A stretch of DNA of 64,000 nt from Fodinicurvata halophila (GTDB lineage Bacteria > Pseudomonadota > Alphaproteobacteria > Kiloniellales > DSM-21159), in the NCBI RefSeq assembly GCF_042651425.1, contig NZ_JBHSCW010000001.1, positions 1 through 64,000 of the forward strand, read 5' to 3'. Within the stretch, counting starts at the first letter, position 1; the number at the start of each line of letters is the position of its first letter. The notes beneath the pieces are model-generated. The model was not told where the DNA came from. It worked only from the letters and a program-made list of their open reading frames with translations, and did not search any database. Shown in pieces: positions 1 to 8,915 of this stretch. Both the position numbers and the translations under genes were made by a program.

Positions 1-126
1 GCCCGTCCCAGACTCCGCCATGACCTTCGTAATCGCAGCCGTCAGCGTCGTCTTTCCATGGTCAACGTGACCAACCGTCCCAATGTTGCAGTGCGGCTTC
101 GTCCGCTCGTATTTCGCCTTCGCCAT
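1..126 (-). CDS. tuf: Elongation factor Tu, N-terminal part (cut by window edge)
   Basis: EF-Tu is the GTPase that delivers aminoacyl-tRNA to the ribosome. Only the first 42 codons are present. They begin MAKAKYERTKPHCNIGTV and continue into the P-loop GHVDHGKTT, which is diagnostic of EF-Tu. The ATG is at 124-126 on the minus strand and the gene runs off the left edge. It lies directly downstream of tRNA-Tyr and tRNA-Gly on the same strand, the usual bacterial order before tuf-secE-nusG, so it is probably co-transcribed with them. Confidence 0.97.
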   Translation of the reverse strand, partial: MAKAKYERTKPHCNIGTVGHVDHGKTTLTAAITKVMAESGTG

Positions 127-237
127 CTTAATCCAGACTTTCTGCTATCCGATTCGCTTGTTTCCTGTATAGACCGAACGTGGGCCTTCGATTGCTTCGG
201 CAGGCAGGGCCTGACCCGGGAAAACCGCGGACCGAAC

Positions 238-311
238 TGGAGCGGGTGATGGGAATCGAACCCACACCACCAGCTTGGAAGGCTGGGGCTCTACCATTGA
301 GCTACACCCGC
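238..311 (-). tRNA. tRNA-Gly (TCC anticodon)
   Basis: The reverse strand folds into a full cloverleaf. The acceptor stem is GCGGGTG/CACCCGC, the anticodon loop is CTTCCAA with anticodon TCC, and the T-loop is TTCGATT. The discriminator base is T and the CCA end is encoded at 238-240. The gene sits between tRNA-Tyr and tuf on the same strand and is likely processed from one transcript with them. Confidence 0.96.
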
Positions 312-356
312 ACACGGATCGACCGCCACTTCTCTATCTATGTGCTCCGGCCAGGT

Positions 357-441
357 TGGTGGAGGAGGTTGGATTCGAACCAACGTAGGCGAAGCCAACG
401 GATTTACAGTCCGTCCCCTTTAACCACTCGGGCACTCCTCC
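357..441 (-). tRNA. tRNA-Tyr (GTA anticodon)
   Basis: The reverse strand starts GGAGGAGTGCCCGAGTGG and has the long variable arm of a class II tRNA. The anticodon loop contains GTA, the T-arm has GGTTCGAATCC, and a CCA end is encoded at 357-359. The 85-nt length fits tRNA-Tyr. It is the first gene of the tRNA-Tyr/tRNA-Gly/tuf run and has a consensus-like promoter about 30 bp upstream. Confidence 0.96.
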
Positions 442-473
442 GAAGGATCGCCGGGCACACGATAGAGCGGTGA

Positions 474-502
474 TCTATGTTGATTCATAGACCGCCTGTC
501 AA
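474..502 (-). promoter_or_regulatory. Sigma-70-type promoter for tRNA-Tyr/tRNA-Gly/tuf
   Basis: On the minus strand a perfect -35 box TTGACA (497-502) is followed, after exactly 17 bp, by a -10-like CATAGA (474-479). Transcription would start near 467, about 25 bp before the tRNA-Tyr 5' end. The spacing and the strong -35 box support a housekeeping promoter. No experimental start site is known to me. Confidence 0.6.
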
Positions 503-602
503 CCGTAAACATGACGAAAGATTCCCGTCCGCCCCTGCCCTCCGGCGAGGATGGATTAAGAACCTTGCGTCATGCTGTAAGTTAGGGCTGATAGTAGGCC
601 CC

Positions 603-1496
603 ATGAGCCGCAAACGCAAGAAACTCTCACCGGATACCAACCCCTCGCGGACCCAGCACGGCAAGCGCCCAGAGCCCCGCCGGCAGGAGAGAGGCACCCC
701 GTCGCGGCAACGCGACTCGAAACCGCGATCCGGCCTCTGGCTGTATGGCTGGCATGCCTGTCTGGCGGCCCTGGGAAACCCGCATCGGCAGTGCCACCGG
801 CTGGTCCTCTCGGGCGAACCGGAACCCGGCCAGGCCAAGCAACTGGCCGGGCTTTTCGAGCGGCCCGAATTACGCTTGCCGGAACCCGAACAGCTCGACC
901 GGGACGAGATGGGGGCCCTGCTTCCGCCCGGCGCCGTGCATCAGGGAATAGCGCTGCTGACCGCGCCTCTCTCCACCCCGGATCTGCACGAGCTCCTGGA
1001 CGGCTTGCCCCCGGGGCGGCAAGTGCTTGTGGCCCTCGACCAGGTAAGCGACCCGCACAACGTTGGCGCCATACTCCGTTCGGCGGCCGTCTTCGGCGGC
1101 CTGGCGGTGCTCAACACCGAACGGCATGCCCCGGCGGAAACCGGCACCCTGGCCAAGTCTGCCAGCGGCGGCCTCGAGAGCGTTCCCTATATACAGGTCA
1201 CGAACCTGGCGCGCAGCCTGGACCAGCTGAAAGAGGCAGGTTTCTGGGTCTTCGGACTGGCTTCAGAAGCCAGCGCGCCGCTGCCGGAGGCCGATCTGCC
1301 GGAACGTCTCGTCCTGTGCCTGGGGGCGGAGGGCGCAGGCCTGCGCCGCCTGACCCGCGAACGCTGCGACCTGCTGGTCCGCCTGCCGACCCCAGGCAGC
1401 CTGCAGGACCTGAACGTCTCCAATGCCGCGGCCGTTGCCCTCTATGAGCTGCTCGCGCGCGGCGCGGAAAATCGGCACGCAGAGACCTCTGGCTAG
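603..1496 (+). CDS. rlmB: 23S rRNA (guanosine-2'-O-)-methyltransferase RlmB-like
   Basis: This is a SPOUT-family SAM-dependent enzyme expected to 2'-O-methylate a guanosine of 23S rRNA (G2251 in E. coli). The 297-residue protein has a basic, probably disordered N-terminus, then an RNA-binding substrate domain, then the three SPOUT motifs: DQVSDPHNVGAILRSA near residue 150, LCLGAEGAGLRRLTR, and GSLQDLNVSNAAAVALYE. I chose the ATG at 603 (MSRKRKK). An in-frame upstream start at 477 would add residues that do not look conserved. The stop overlaps the convergent regulator by 4 bp. A TrmH-like tRNA specificity is a less likely alternative. Confidence 0.9.
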   Translation: MSRKRKKLSPDTNPSRTQHGKRPEPRRQERGTPSRQRDSKPRSGLWLYGWHACLAALGNPHRQCHRLVLSGEPEPGQAKQLAGLFERPELRLPEPEQLDRDEMGALLPPGAVHQGIALLTAPLSTPDLHELLDGLPPGRQVLVALDQVSDPHNVGAILRSAAVFGGLAVLNTERHAPAETGTLAKSASGGLESVPYIQVTNLARSLDQLKEAGFWVFGLASEASAPLPEADLPERLVLCLGAEGAGLRRLTRERCDLLVRLPTPGSLQDLNVSNAAAVALYELLARGAENRHAETSG

Positions 1497-2059
1497 AAAC
1501 TGGGCGGCGTGCAGGCCGTTATGACTTCGCATGTCTCCTCGCCCGGATTGCGGAAGCGGTGGGGCACGCGGCTGTCGAAATAGAAGGCCTCCCCGGTCTT
1601 CAGGACCCGACGCTGGTCTCCCACCGTCACCTCCAGTTCCCCGCGGATGATCACGCCCGACTCCTCGGCGTCATGGCGCAACAGGGCTTCTCCGGTATCG
1701 GCCCCGGGCGCGTAGCGTTCATGCAGGACCTGCATGGCGCGCCCGCGCAGGTCCCGACCGACCTGACGATAGCTGATGTCGCCCCCGGCGATCTCGAAGA
1801 GTTCGTCGGCGCGATAGAAGATGCGGCTGCGCGGCGATTGCTCGAGACTGAAGAAATCGGCGAGGCTGATCGGAATGCCGGCCAGCACCTTCTTCAGCAT
1901 GCCCACCGAGGGGCTGCTCTTGTTCTGCTCGATCAGCGAGATGACCGCGTTGGAGACCCCGGCACGCTTGGCCAGCTCACGCTGGGACAGATTGTGCATC
2001 TGCCTGAAATTCCTGAGGCGCTGGCCGACGCCGGGATCGTCATCCTCAAGTCCGTGCAT
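1493..2059 (-). CDS. XRE-family regulator with cupin domain (PuuR-like)
   Basis: The 188-residue protein has an N-terminal helix-turn-helix (about residues 14-68, with LSQRELAKRAGVSNAVISLI) and a C-terminal cupin (about 115-185, with RGELEVTV and FYFDSRVPHRF). This is the PuuR architecture: a repressor of putrescine degradation whose cupin probably senses the inducer. It is transcribed divergently from an omega-amino-acid aminotransferase and lies near PuuA- and PuuB-like genes. A perfect 18-bp palindrome 22 bp upstream of its start is the obvious operator. The exact ligand is unknown. Confidence 0.87.
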   Translation of the reverse strand: MHGLEDDDPGVGQRLRNFRQMHNLSQRELAKRAGVSNAVISLIEQNKSSPSVGMLKKVLAGIPISLADFFSLEQSPRSRIFYRADELFEIAGGDISYRQVGRDLRGRAMQVLHERYAPGADTGEALLRHDAEESGVIIRGELEVTVGDQRRVLKTGEAFYFDSRVPHRFRNPGEETCEVITACTPPSF

Positions 2060-2080
2060 CGTCGGGGCTCCGCTTTAGAT

Positions 2081-2098
2081 CGTTAAATATATTTAACG
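2081..2098. promoter_or_regulatory. Perfect 18-bp palindrome, probable operator of the PuuR-like regulator
   Basis: CGTTAAATATATTTAACG is a perfect inverted repeat in an AT-rich island inside a GC-rich genome. It lies between the divergent regulator (start 2059) and the aminotransferase (start 2204). Its symmetry and position suit a homodimeric XRE repressor that controls both directions. No second copy was noticed near the other catabolic genes in this block. Confidence 0.6.
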
Positions 2099-2203
2099 TA
2101 TCGAATGACATTCCCAGGATATCATGGGTCTGAAAGTTATTTTGTCAATTTTCCTTATCATGCTATCGTGCCGCCAATTCTGTATCCGAGATGGAGGATC
2201 GTC

Positions 2204-3556
2204 ATGGATGGCACAGCTCTGAACGTCAATGCGGATGCCACTCCGAACAACCTTGAGCCCTATTGGATGCCATTCACCTGGAACCGGCAGTTCAAGAAGG
2301 ATCCCATGCTGGTGACTTCGGCCAAGGGCATGCACTACACCAGCGCGGACGGTCGCGAGATACTGGACGGAACGGCGGGCCTGTGGTGCTGCAACGCCGG
2401 CCACGGCCGGGAGAAGATCGTCGAGGCCGTGCAGCAGGTGGTGTCCCACCTGGACTACGCCCCCTCCTTCCAGGTCAGTCATCCCCTGCCCTTCGAGCTC
2501 GCCTCGCGCATCCGCTCCATGCTGCCGGGCGATTACGAGCATGTCTTCTTCTGCAATTCCGGATCGGAAGCCGTGGACTCCGCACTCAAGATCGCGCTCG
2601 CCTATCACCGGGTGCGCGGCGATGCGGCGCGCACGCGCCTGATCGGACGCGAGCGCGGCTATCACGGCACCGGCTTCGGCGGCATCTCCGTGGGCGGCAT
2701 CGTCAAGAACCGCATGTTCTTCGGCCCGCTCATGAACGGCGTGGACCACCTGCCGCACACCCATAACCTCGAGCACAACGCCTTCACCCGCGGCCAGCCG
2801 CAATGGGGTGCCCATCTGGCCGACGAACTGGAGCGCATCGTTCAACTGCATGATGCCAGTACCATCGCCGCCGTGATCGTGGAACCCGTGGCCGGCTCCA
2901 CCGGCGTCCTGATCCCGCCGCAGGACTACCTGAAGCGCCTGCGCGAGATCTGCGACCGCCACGGCATCCTGCTGATCTTCGACGAGGTGATCACCGGGTT
3001 CGGGCGCCTCGGCAAGCCTTTCGCCACGGAATACTTCGGGGTCAAGCCCGACATCATCACCTGCGCCAAGGGACTGACCAACGGCGTGATCCCCATGGGT
3101 GGCGTGATCTGCCGCAAGGGCATCTACGACGCCTTCATGGATTGGGCGGACGAGAGCGGCAATACCATCGAGCTCTTCCATGGCTATACCTATTCGGGTC
3201 ACCCGGTTGCCGCCGCTGCTGGTCTGGCCACACTCGACGTCTACAATGAGGAAGGGCTGTTCGAACGGGCCAACGAGCTCGCCCCCTACTGGGAGGAGGC
3301 GGTGCACTCCCTGAAGGGCACGCGCCATGTCATCGACTTGCGCAACCTTGGCCTTATCTCCGGAATCGAGCTGGAGCCGCGTCCCGGAGCACCAGGGGCG
3401 CGCGGCTACGAAGCCTTCAAGCGCTGCTTCGAGAAGGGCCTCCTGATCCGCGTGACTGGCGATATCATCGCGCTTTCGCCGCCGCTGATCGTCGACAAGC
3501 CTCAGATCGACCAGATGTACACGACCCTGCGCGAGGTTCTGGAAAACCTCGATTGA
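2204..3556 (+). CDS. Class III aminotransferase, omega-amino acid (beta-alanine)--pyruvate type
   Basis: This PLP enzyme of 450 residues should move the terminal amino group of beta-alanine or similar omega-amino acids to pyruvate, giving malonate semialdehyde (or another aldehyde) and L-alanine. The N-terminal YWMPFTWNRQFKKDP and GTAGLWCCNAGHG are typical of beta-alanine--pyruvate aminotransferases. The PLP lysine is K289 in TCAKGLTNGVIPMGG, after the cofactor-binding Asp in IFDEVITGFGR. The ATG at 2204 has a GGAGG box 7 bp upstream; an earlier in-frame start at 2105 lies next to the palindrome and is unlikely. A strong terminator follows. The true substrate may be a polyamine-derived amine. 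Confidence 0.88.
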   Translation: MDGTALNVNADATPNNLEPYWMPFTWNRQFKKDPMLVTSAKGMHYTSADGREILDGTAGLWCCNAGHGREKIVEAVQQVVSHLDYAPSFQVSHPLPFELASRIRSMLPGDYEHVFFCNSGSEAVDSALKIALAYHRVRGDAARTRLIGRERGYHGTGFGGISVGGIVKNRMFFGPLMNGVDHLPHTHNLEHNAFTRGQPQWGAHLADELERIVQLHDASTIAAVIVEPVAGSTGVLIPPQDYLKRLREICDRHGILLIFDEVITGFGRLGKPFATEYFGVKPDIITCAKGLTNGVIPMGGVICRKGIYDAFMDWADESGNTIELFHGYTYSGHPVAAAAGLATLDVYNEEGLFERANELAPYWEEAVHSLKGTRHVIDLRNLGLISGIELEPRPGAPGARGYEAFKRCFEKGLLIRVTGDIIALSPPLIVDKPQIDQMYTTLREVLENLD

Positions 3557-3573
3557 CGAGGACTTTCCACCAC

Positions 3574-3608
3574 GATGTCCCGGCCCAGCGGCCGGGACAT
3601 CTTTATTT
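3574..3608 (+). terminator. Rho-independent terminator after the aminotransferase
   Basis: GATGTCCCGGCC (3574-3585) and GGCCGGGACATC (3590-3601) form a perfect 12-bp stem with a 4-nt loop, followed by TTTATTT. It lies 18 bp after the aminotransferase stop and separates that gene from ald. Confidence 0.9.
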
Positions 3609-3644
3609 GAACGTGTCTACCACTGAAGAATGGAGAGAACGGCC

Positions 3645-4763
3645 ATGCTGGTTGGTGTCCCCAGAGAGATCAAAACGAAGGAATTCCGCGTCGGTCTGAC
3701 ACCGACCTCTGTCCGCGAACTGGCTCACAACGGCCATCAGGTCCTGGTGGAAAGCGGGGCCGGCGACGGTATCGGCTTCCCCGACCAGGATTATACCGAG
3801 GCCGGCGCCAGCATCGTTGGCACGGCCGCGGAGGTCTTTGAAAAGGCCGAGATGATCGTCAAGGTTAAGGAGCCGCAGCCTCAGGAATGCAAGATGCTGC
3901 GCGAGGATCAGGTGCTCTTCACCTACCTGCACCTGGCCCCCGACCTGACCCAGACCCAGGGCCTGCTCGACTCCGGCAGCATTGCCATCGCCTATGAAAC
4001 GGTGACCGACCGTCACGGCCGCCTGCCCCTGCTGGCGCCGATGAGCGAAGTCGCCGGGCGCATGTCCGTCCAGGTGGGCGCGCATTGCCTGGAGAAGGAG
4101 CAACAGGGCAAGGGCGTCCTGCTTGGCGGTGTCCCGGGGGTCAATCCCGCCAAGGTGGTGATCCTGGGTGGTGGCGTTTCCGGCATGAATGCGGCGCGCA
4201 TGGCCATGGGCATGAGCGCCGAGGTGACCGTAATCGACAAGTCCCTGGAGCGCCTGAACGAACTGGACACCATCTTCGATTCCAGGCTCAACACGATCTA
4301 TTCAACCGTCGACGCCATCGAGGCCCACTGCGTGGAGGCCGACCTGGTGATCGGCTGCGTGCTGGTGCCCGGTGCCGCCGCCCCCAAGCTGGTGACCCGC
4401 AAGATGGTCTCCGAGATGGCGCCCGGCACCGTGCTGGTGGACGTGGCCATCGACCAGGGCGGCTGCTTCGAAACCTCGAAGGCCACCACCCACGACAATC
4501 CCGCCTATCTGGTGGACGACGTGGTGCATTACTGCGTGGCCAACATGCCGGGTGCCGTGGCGCGCACGTCGACCCAGGCACTGAACAACGCCACACTGCC
4601 CTTCACGCTTGCCCTGGCGAACAAGGGCTGGAAGCGGGCGCTTGCCGAGAACGAACACCTGATGCAGGGCCTGAACGTGGCCCATGGCCAGATCACCTAC
4701 GCCGCGGTGGCCGAGGCACACGGGATGTCTTCCGTCCGCCCCCAGGAAGCTATCGGTATCTGA
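3645..4763 (+). CDS. ald: Alanine dehydrogenase
   Basis: This NAD-dependent enzyme oxidatively deaminates L-alanine to pyruvate and ammonium, or the reverse. The 372-residue protein begins MLVGVPREIKTKEFRVGLTP, the conserved Ald N-terminus, and carries the Rossmann glycine motif VVILGGGVSGMNAARMAMG. The ATG at 3645 matches family starts and has a GGAGAG box upstream; an in-frame start at 3630 is less likely. It lies behind a terminator, so it has its own promoter. Because the neighbouring aminotransferases produce alanine from pyruvate, this enzyme would recycle the acceptor and release nitrogen as ammonium. Confidence 0.95.
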   Translation: MLVGVPREIKTKEFRVGLTPTSVRELAHNGHQVLVESGAGDGIGFPDQDYTEAGASIVGTAAEVFEKAEMIVKVKEPQPQECKMLREDQVLFTYLHLAPDLTQTQGLLDSGSIAIAYETVTDRHGRLPLLAPMSEVAGRMSVQVGAHCLEKEQQGKGVLLGGVPGVNPAKVVILGGGVSGMNAARMAMGMSAEVTVIDKSLERLNELDTIFDSRLNTIYSTVDAIEAHCVEADLVIGCVLVPGAAAPKLVTRKMVSEMAPGTVLVDVAIDQGGCFETSKATTHDNPAYLVDDVVHYCVANMPGAVARTSTQALNNATLPFTLALANKGWKRALAENEHLMQGLNVAHGQITYAAVAEAHGMSSVRPQEAIGI

Positions 4764-4819
4764 CACCACTGCCGATTACGGGATCGAGGCCGGTCCGCAG
4801 GATGCGGCCGGGCTCTTTC

Positions 4820-6109
4820 TTACGGCATGAGATCGCGCAGGCGGTACCAGAGCATGGCCAGTGCCAGCATCGGCGTGCGCAGGAACCGCCCGCCCGGGAA
4901 CGGCTGGTGCGGCAGGCGCGCGAAGATATCGAACCGAGCGGCCTGGCCGCTGATGGCCTCGGCCAGGACACGTCCGGCGATCGCACTGAGGCTCACACCC
5001 TGGCCGGAATAGCCCTGAGCGAAATAGACGGTCTCGTCCAGTCGTCCCAGATGCGGCGCCCGATCCATGGTGATGGCCACATAACCGCCCCAGACATAGT
5101 CGAAATCGACCTCCGCCAGCTGCGGAAAGACGCGCAGCATGGACCGGCGCATGGCCCGCGGCAGGTCGGGCGGCATCATTGTGGAATAGCTGACCCGTCC
5201 CCCGAACAGCAAACGGTGATCCGCGGAAAGCCGGTAGTAGTTCAGTACGAACTTCAGGTCCGCGACGGCCTCGTCGGTTGGGATCAGCTCGGCCGCGCGC
5301 GACTCTCCCAAAGGCGGTGTGGCCGCCATGTATGTGCCTACCGGCATGATGGTCCGGGCCAATTCCGGCACCAGTTGGCCCAGATGGGCATTGCAGGCCA
5401 TCACCAGGAACTTCGCGTGGACCTCGGGGCCGCTCTCCGTCTGTGCGCCGGGACTGGCCCCGCGCTTGATGCGGGACACGGGGGATTGCTCGAAGATCCG
5501 CACACCGGCCGTTTCGGCGGCACGCGCCAATCCCAGGCAGTAGGCCAGGGGGTGCAGGTGACCGGCACCGGCATCATGGATTCCGCCTATATAGAGCGGG
5601 CTGTTGACATGGCGGCGCGAGTCCTCTGCAGTCGGCACCACTTTCAGCTGGTGATAGTCGTAGTTCCTAGCCCAATCCTCCTGCCAGGCCTCGACATCCC
5701 GAAGTTCGCGGGGCCGTTCCGCGGCCAGGTAATAGCCCCACTTCAGATCACAGGCGATATCATGCGTCTCAACGCGGTTCCGGATGATCGTCTTGGCTTC
5801 CTCGGCCATGTCGAAGAGCCGCCGTGCGTCTTCGCGACCGACCGCGGCCTCGAGCTTGTCGGTGTAGGCCGAGAACCCGGAACAGACCTGTCCTCCGTTC
5901 CGCCCGCTGGCACCCCATCCGATACTGCGTGCCTCGAGCAGAACCACGTCCAGGCCGCGTTCGGCCAGTTCCAGGGCCGTGCTCAATCCAGTGTATCCGC
6001 CCCCGATCACGCAGACATCCGCCTGCACGGACTCCTGCAGGCTCGGCCGCAGCGGCGGTACGCTCAGGCTCGCGCGGTAATAGGAATCGATGGCATCCTC
6101 GTGTTTCAT
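4820..6109 (-). CDS. puuB: FAD-dependent amine oxidase, PuuB-like (gamma-glutamylputrescine oxidoreductase family)
   Basis: The protein (429 residues from ATG 6109) is a DAO-family flavoprotein with an N-terminal FAD-binding motif DVCVIGGGYTGLSTALELAERG and the PuuB-typical GWGASGRNGGQVCSG. The C-terminal AQGYSGQGVSLSAIAG is the conserved FAD-closing region. PuuB oxidises gamma-glutamylputrescine to the aldehyde with release of ammonia and peroxide. It is divergent from the PuuA-like gene, which would supply the substrate. An upstream in-frame start at 6145 adds 12 unconserved residues. Related flavoproteins act on other N-alkyl amino acids, so specificity is inferred from context. Confidence 0.83.
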   Translation of the reverse strand: MKHEDAIDSYYRASLSVPPLRPSLQESVQADVCVIGGGYTGLSTALELAERGLDVVLLEARSIGWGASGRNGGQVCSGFSAYTDKLEAAVGREDARRLFDMAEEAKTIIRNRVETHDIACDLKWGYYLAAERPRELRDVEAWQEDWARNYDYHQLKVVPTAEDSRRHVNSPLYIGGIHDAGAGHLHPLAYCLGLARAAETAGVRIFEQSPVSRIKRGASPGAQTESGPEVHAKFLVMACNAHLGQLVPELARTIMPVGTYMAATPPLGESRAAELIPTDEAVADLKFVLNYYRLSADHRLLFGGRVSYSTMMPPDLPRAMRRSMLRVFPQLAEVDFDYVWGGYVAITMDRAPHLGRLDETVYFAQGYSGQGVSLSAIAGRVLAEAISGQAARFDIFARLPHQPFPGGRFLRTPMLALAMLWYRLRDLMP

Positions 6110-6224
6110 AAGATACGTTCTGACCCTTAACGGACGAAAAAACAATCATGGCGAACAACAGGGTCGCCCACACGCTCTCCGGGCAGCCCTTCTTCCACAG
6201 CCTCAAGCAGACAGAGTTCCCATC

Positions 6225-7568
6225 ATGTCCTTCATAGAAGACTTCCTGCAGGAGAATAACATCGAGGAAGTCGAATGCCTCGTGCCCGACATGGCCGGAA
6301 TTGCCCGCGGCAAGATCCTGCCGGCCAGCAAGTTCATAAAGGGTTTGCGTAGCAATGGCCTGCGCGTACCGGAATCGATCTTCGTCCAGACCGTCACCGG
6401 CAGCTATCCCGAAAACGACGGAGTGACCAACCCAGCCACTTCGGACGTCTATCTGGTGCCCGACGAAGAGACCATGCGGCTGGTCCCCTGGTACGAGGAG
6501 CCGACGGCCCAGGTCATCTGCGATCCCTATTACTTCGACCACACGCCGGTGCCGTTTGCCGCCCGCCATGTTCTCAAGCGGGTCCTGAAGCTCTTCCAGG
6601 CCAAGAACTACCTGCCTCAGGTCGCGGTGGAACTGGAGTTCTACCTGGTCGACCGCAATGACGATCCCGACTATCCGCTCCAGCCGCCGATCGGCCGCTC
6701 GGGGCGTCGCGAAACCTCGCGCCAGTCCTATGGCGTGGACGCCGTCAACGAATTCGACCCCATGTTCGAGGAGGTCTACGACTTCTGCGATGCCCAGCGA
6801 GTCGACATCGACACCCTGACCCACGAGGCCGGGGCGGCCCAGATGGAGATGAATTTCAACCACGGCGAGGCCCTGCTGCAGGCGGACCAGGCCTTCCTGT
6901 TCAAGCGCACGGTTCGCGAGGCCGGGCTGCGCCACAATGTCTATGCGACCTTCATGTCCAAGCCCATGCAGGGTGAGCCCGGCAGCTCGATGCATATCCA
7001 TCAGAGCCTGCTCAACATGAAGACGAAGCGTAATGCCTTCGCCAACCAGAACGGCAAGGACAGCCGCCTCTTCCAGGAGTATATCGCGGGATTGCAGCGC
7101 TACCTTCCCGCCACCATGCCGCTGTTTGCGCCCTACGTGAACTCCTATCGGCGGCTCATGCCCGACACCGATGCCCCCATCAACACCCACTGGGGCTATG
7201 ACAACCGGACAGTCGGCCTGCGCGTGCCCCATTCCGGAGTCCAGGACCGACGGGTGGAGAACCGCGTGCCGGGCGCAGACGCCAATCCCTATCTCGCGCT
7301 GGCCGGATCGCTTGCCTGCGGATACCTCGGGATGCAGGAGAAGCTTACGCCACGCGCCCCCATCGAGGGCAGCGCCTATCGACTGGCCCATACCCTGCCG
7401 CGCACCCTCTATGATGCCCTCAACCGCTTTTCCTCGCATCGCGGCCTGAAGAACGTGCTGGGCGACCAGTTCGTGGCCGCCGTTTCCGCCGTCAAGGATG
7501 CCGAGCTGGATGCCTATCAGCAGGTGATCTCCTCCTGGGAACGCGAGCACCTGCTGCAGAACGTCTGA
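6225..7568 (+). CDS. puuA: Glutamine synthetase family protein, PuuA-like (gamma-glutamylpolyamine synthetase)
   Basis: The 447-residue protein has the glutamine synthetase fold: an N-terminal beta-grasp part (VECLVPDMAGIARGKILP) and the catalytic barrel with VAVELEFYL, GAAQMEMNF, SSMHIHQSL and NRVPGADANPYLALA. PuuA-type members couple glutamate to putrescine or other amines using ATP, rather than making glutamine. The start at 6225 (MSFIEDFLQ) matches the family; in-frame codons back to 6090 do not look conserved. Divergent pairing with a PuuB-like oxidase supports an amine-gamma-glutamylation pathway. PuuC and PuuD partners are not in the window. Confidence 0.85.
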   Translation: MSFIEDFLQENNIEEVECLVPDMAGIARGKILPASKFIKGLRSNGLRVPESIFVQTVTGSYPENDGVTNPATSDVYLVPDEETMRLVPWYEEPTAQVICDPYYFDHTPVPFAARHVLKRVLKLFQAKNYLPQVAVELEFYLVDRNDDPDYPLQPPIGRSGRRETSRQSYGVDAVNEFDPMFEEVYDFCDAQRVDIDTLTHEAGAAQMEMNFNHGEALLQADQAFLFKRTVREAGLRHNVYATFMSKPMQGEPGSSMHIHQSLLNMKTKRNAFANQNGKDSRLFQEYIAGLQRYLPATMPLFAPYVNSYRRLMPDTDAPINTHWGYDNRTVGLRVPHSGVQDRRVENRVPGADANPYLALAGSLACGYLGMQEKLTPRAPIEGSAYRLAHTLPRTLYDALNRFSSHRGLKNVLGDQFVAAVSAVKDAELDAYQQVISSWEREHLLQNV

Positions 7569-7574
7569 GCCGAT

Positions 7575-8915
7575 TCAGCTTGTTTCCGCGAACACTTCGG
7601 CCACCCGGCTCAGGGCCTCCTGCAGTTCGGCGCGGGTCGCTGGGGTGGTCAGGCTGAGCCGCAATCCCTGGGGCACCTCCCGACGTACCGCAAAAGTGCG
7701 CGAGGCCACCACTTCGACCTGCCGGCGTCGGCAGCGCTCGGCCATGGCTTCGGCATCCCCCGCTACCGGCAACCAAACATGCGGGGCCGCCGGCAGCTCC
7801 GCTCCCATCGGGAGGACCCGCCGGGCCAATTTCCAGCGCGCCGTCATCTCGCCCTTCTGCCACTCCAAACGGCGCTGCACCGTCCCGTCCGCAATCCACA
7901 GGCAGGCCAGTTCCAGGGCCAGGGGCGAGAGCAGCCAGGTCGTGGCATGCGTCTCTTCGCGTAACGGCGCGATCAGCGAAGCCGCCCCCGCGATCATGCC
8001 GAAGCGCACGCCGGGCACAGCGGCCTTGGACAGACTGGTTACAAGCAGGGACTGCTCCGGCAGATAACCCGACAGCGGAGGGCGATCGGTCAGCGCCCCG
8101 TAGACGTCGTCCTCCACCAGGGTCAGCCCGCGTTGCCTTATGACTTCCGCCAGGCTGCGGCAGCGCTCGGCGCCGGCCAGGGCGCCGGTTGGATTCTGCA
8201 ACAGGGGCACCAGCACCACGACCCGGGCGTCACTCGCCTCGGCGGCTCGGGCCAGCGCCTCCGGCGTACAGCCCTGTGAATCCATGGCCACCGGGACCAG
8301 TCGCAAATGCAGTTGCCGGGCAACGGCCTTCATGCCGGGAAAGGTCAGTTCCTCCACCAGGACGGAATCCCCCGGCCGGCAAATGGATTGCAACGCCGCG
8401 GCAAGGGCCTGTTGCGCCCCGGCGCAAGGCACGACCGCTGCGGGCGATACCTGCAGCCCGCGTTGTGCCAGCCACTGCGAGCCTGCCACTCCTGCCCGCT
8501 CCAGAAGGCGGGGTTCGTGATAGCCTTGGGCGGTTTCCAGATCTCCGCGCGCAATCAGCTCCTGCAGAGCCCCCTCCAGGTCGCGGTTTCCCGGCTGGCG
8601 CGCTGGTACGTTGGTGGAAAGATCGAGGCCATGGCGGCTGTCCGGTTCTTTCAGCTTGAACAGTGTGGCCTCTCGGCTTTCCGGCAGGACATAGGTGCCG
8701 CGCCCGACCTCCCCGCCCACCAGGTGCCGGCGGGCCGCCTCGCGATAGGCCTGGGTGACTGTGCTGAGATTCACATCGAGGCGCCAGGCCAGGTCGCGCT
8801 GTGGCGGCAAACGGTCGCCCGGTCTCAGCTCGCCCTGGGTGACGGCATCCGACAACGCCTCGACGATCGCCAGGTACTTGACGCTGTTCCGTCCCTCGAG
8901 TCTCGGTGTCCACAT
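7575..8915 (-). CDS. MocR/GntR-aminotransferase fusion transcriptional regulator
   Basis: The 446-residue protein joins an N-terminal GntR winged helix (about residues 12-75, with GDRLPPQRDLAWRLDVNLSTV) to a fold-type I aminotransferase-like domain. The probable PLP lysine is K297 in SLSKAAVPGVRFGM. MocR proteins use PLP or its amino-acid adduct as the signal and usually activate a divergent gene while repressing themselves. The divergent gene here is a PLP dehydratase, a likely target. The ATG at 8915 lies inside an inverted repeat. The same frame stays open upstream to 9275 but would run through the shared promoter, so the shorter start is preferred. Confidence 0.87.
   Translation of the reverse strand: MWTPRLEGRNSVKYLAIVEALSDAVTQGELRPGDRLPPQRDLAWRLDVNLSTVTQAYREAARRHLVGGEVGRGTYVLPESREATLFKLKEPDSRHGLDLSTNVPARQPGNRDLEGALQELIARGDLETAQGYHEPRLLERAGVAGSQWLAQRGLQVSPAAVVPCAGAQQALAAALQSICRPGDSVLVEELTFPGMKAVARQLHLRLVPVAMDSQGCTPEALARAAEASDARVVVLVPLLQNPTGALAGAERCRSLAEVIRQRGLTLVEDDVYGALTDRPPLSGYLPEQSLLVTSLSKAAVPGVRFGMIAGAASLIAPLREETHATTWLLSPLALELACLWIADGTVQRRLEWQKGEMTARWKLARRVLPMGAELPAAPHVWLPVAGDAEAMAERCRRRQVEVVASRTFAVRREVPQGLRLSLTTPATRAELQEALSRVAEVFAETS

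Noticed and set aside
2093..3328. Long open frame on the minus strand opposite the aminotransferase
   Set aside because: It is a mirror of the class III aminotransferase codons in a GC-rich gene, with no recognisable domain.
4085..6130. 681-codon frame overlapping ald and puuB
   Set aside because: It crosses two real genes on opposite strands in the wrong frame.
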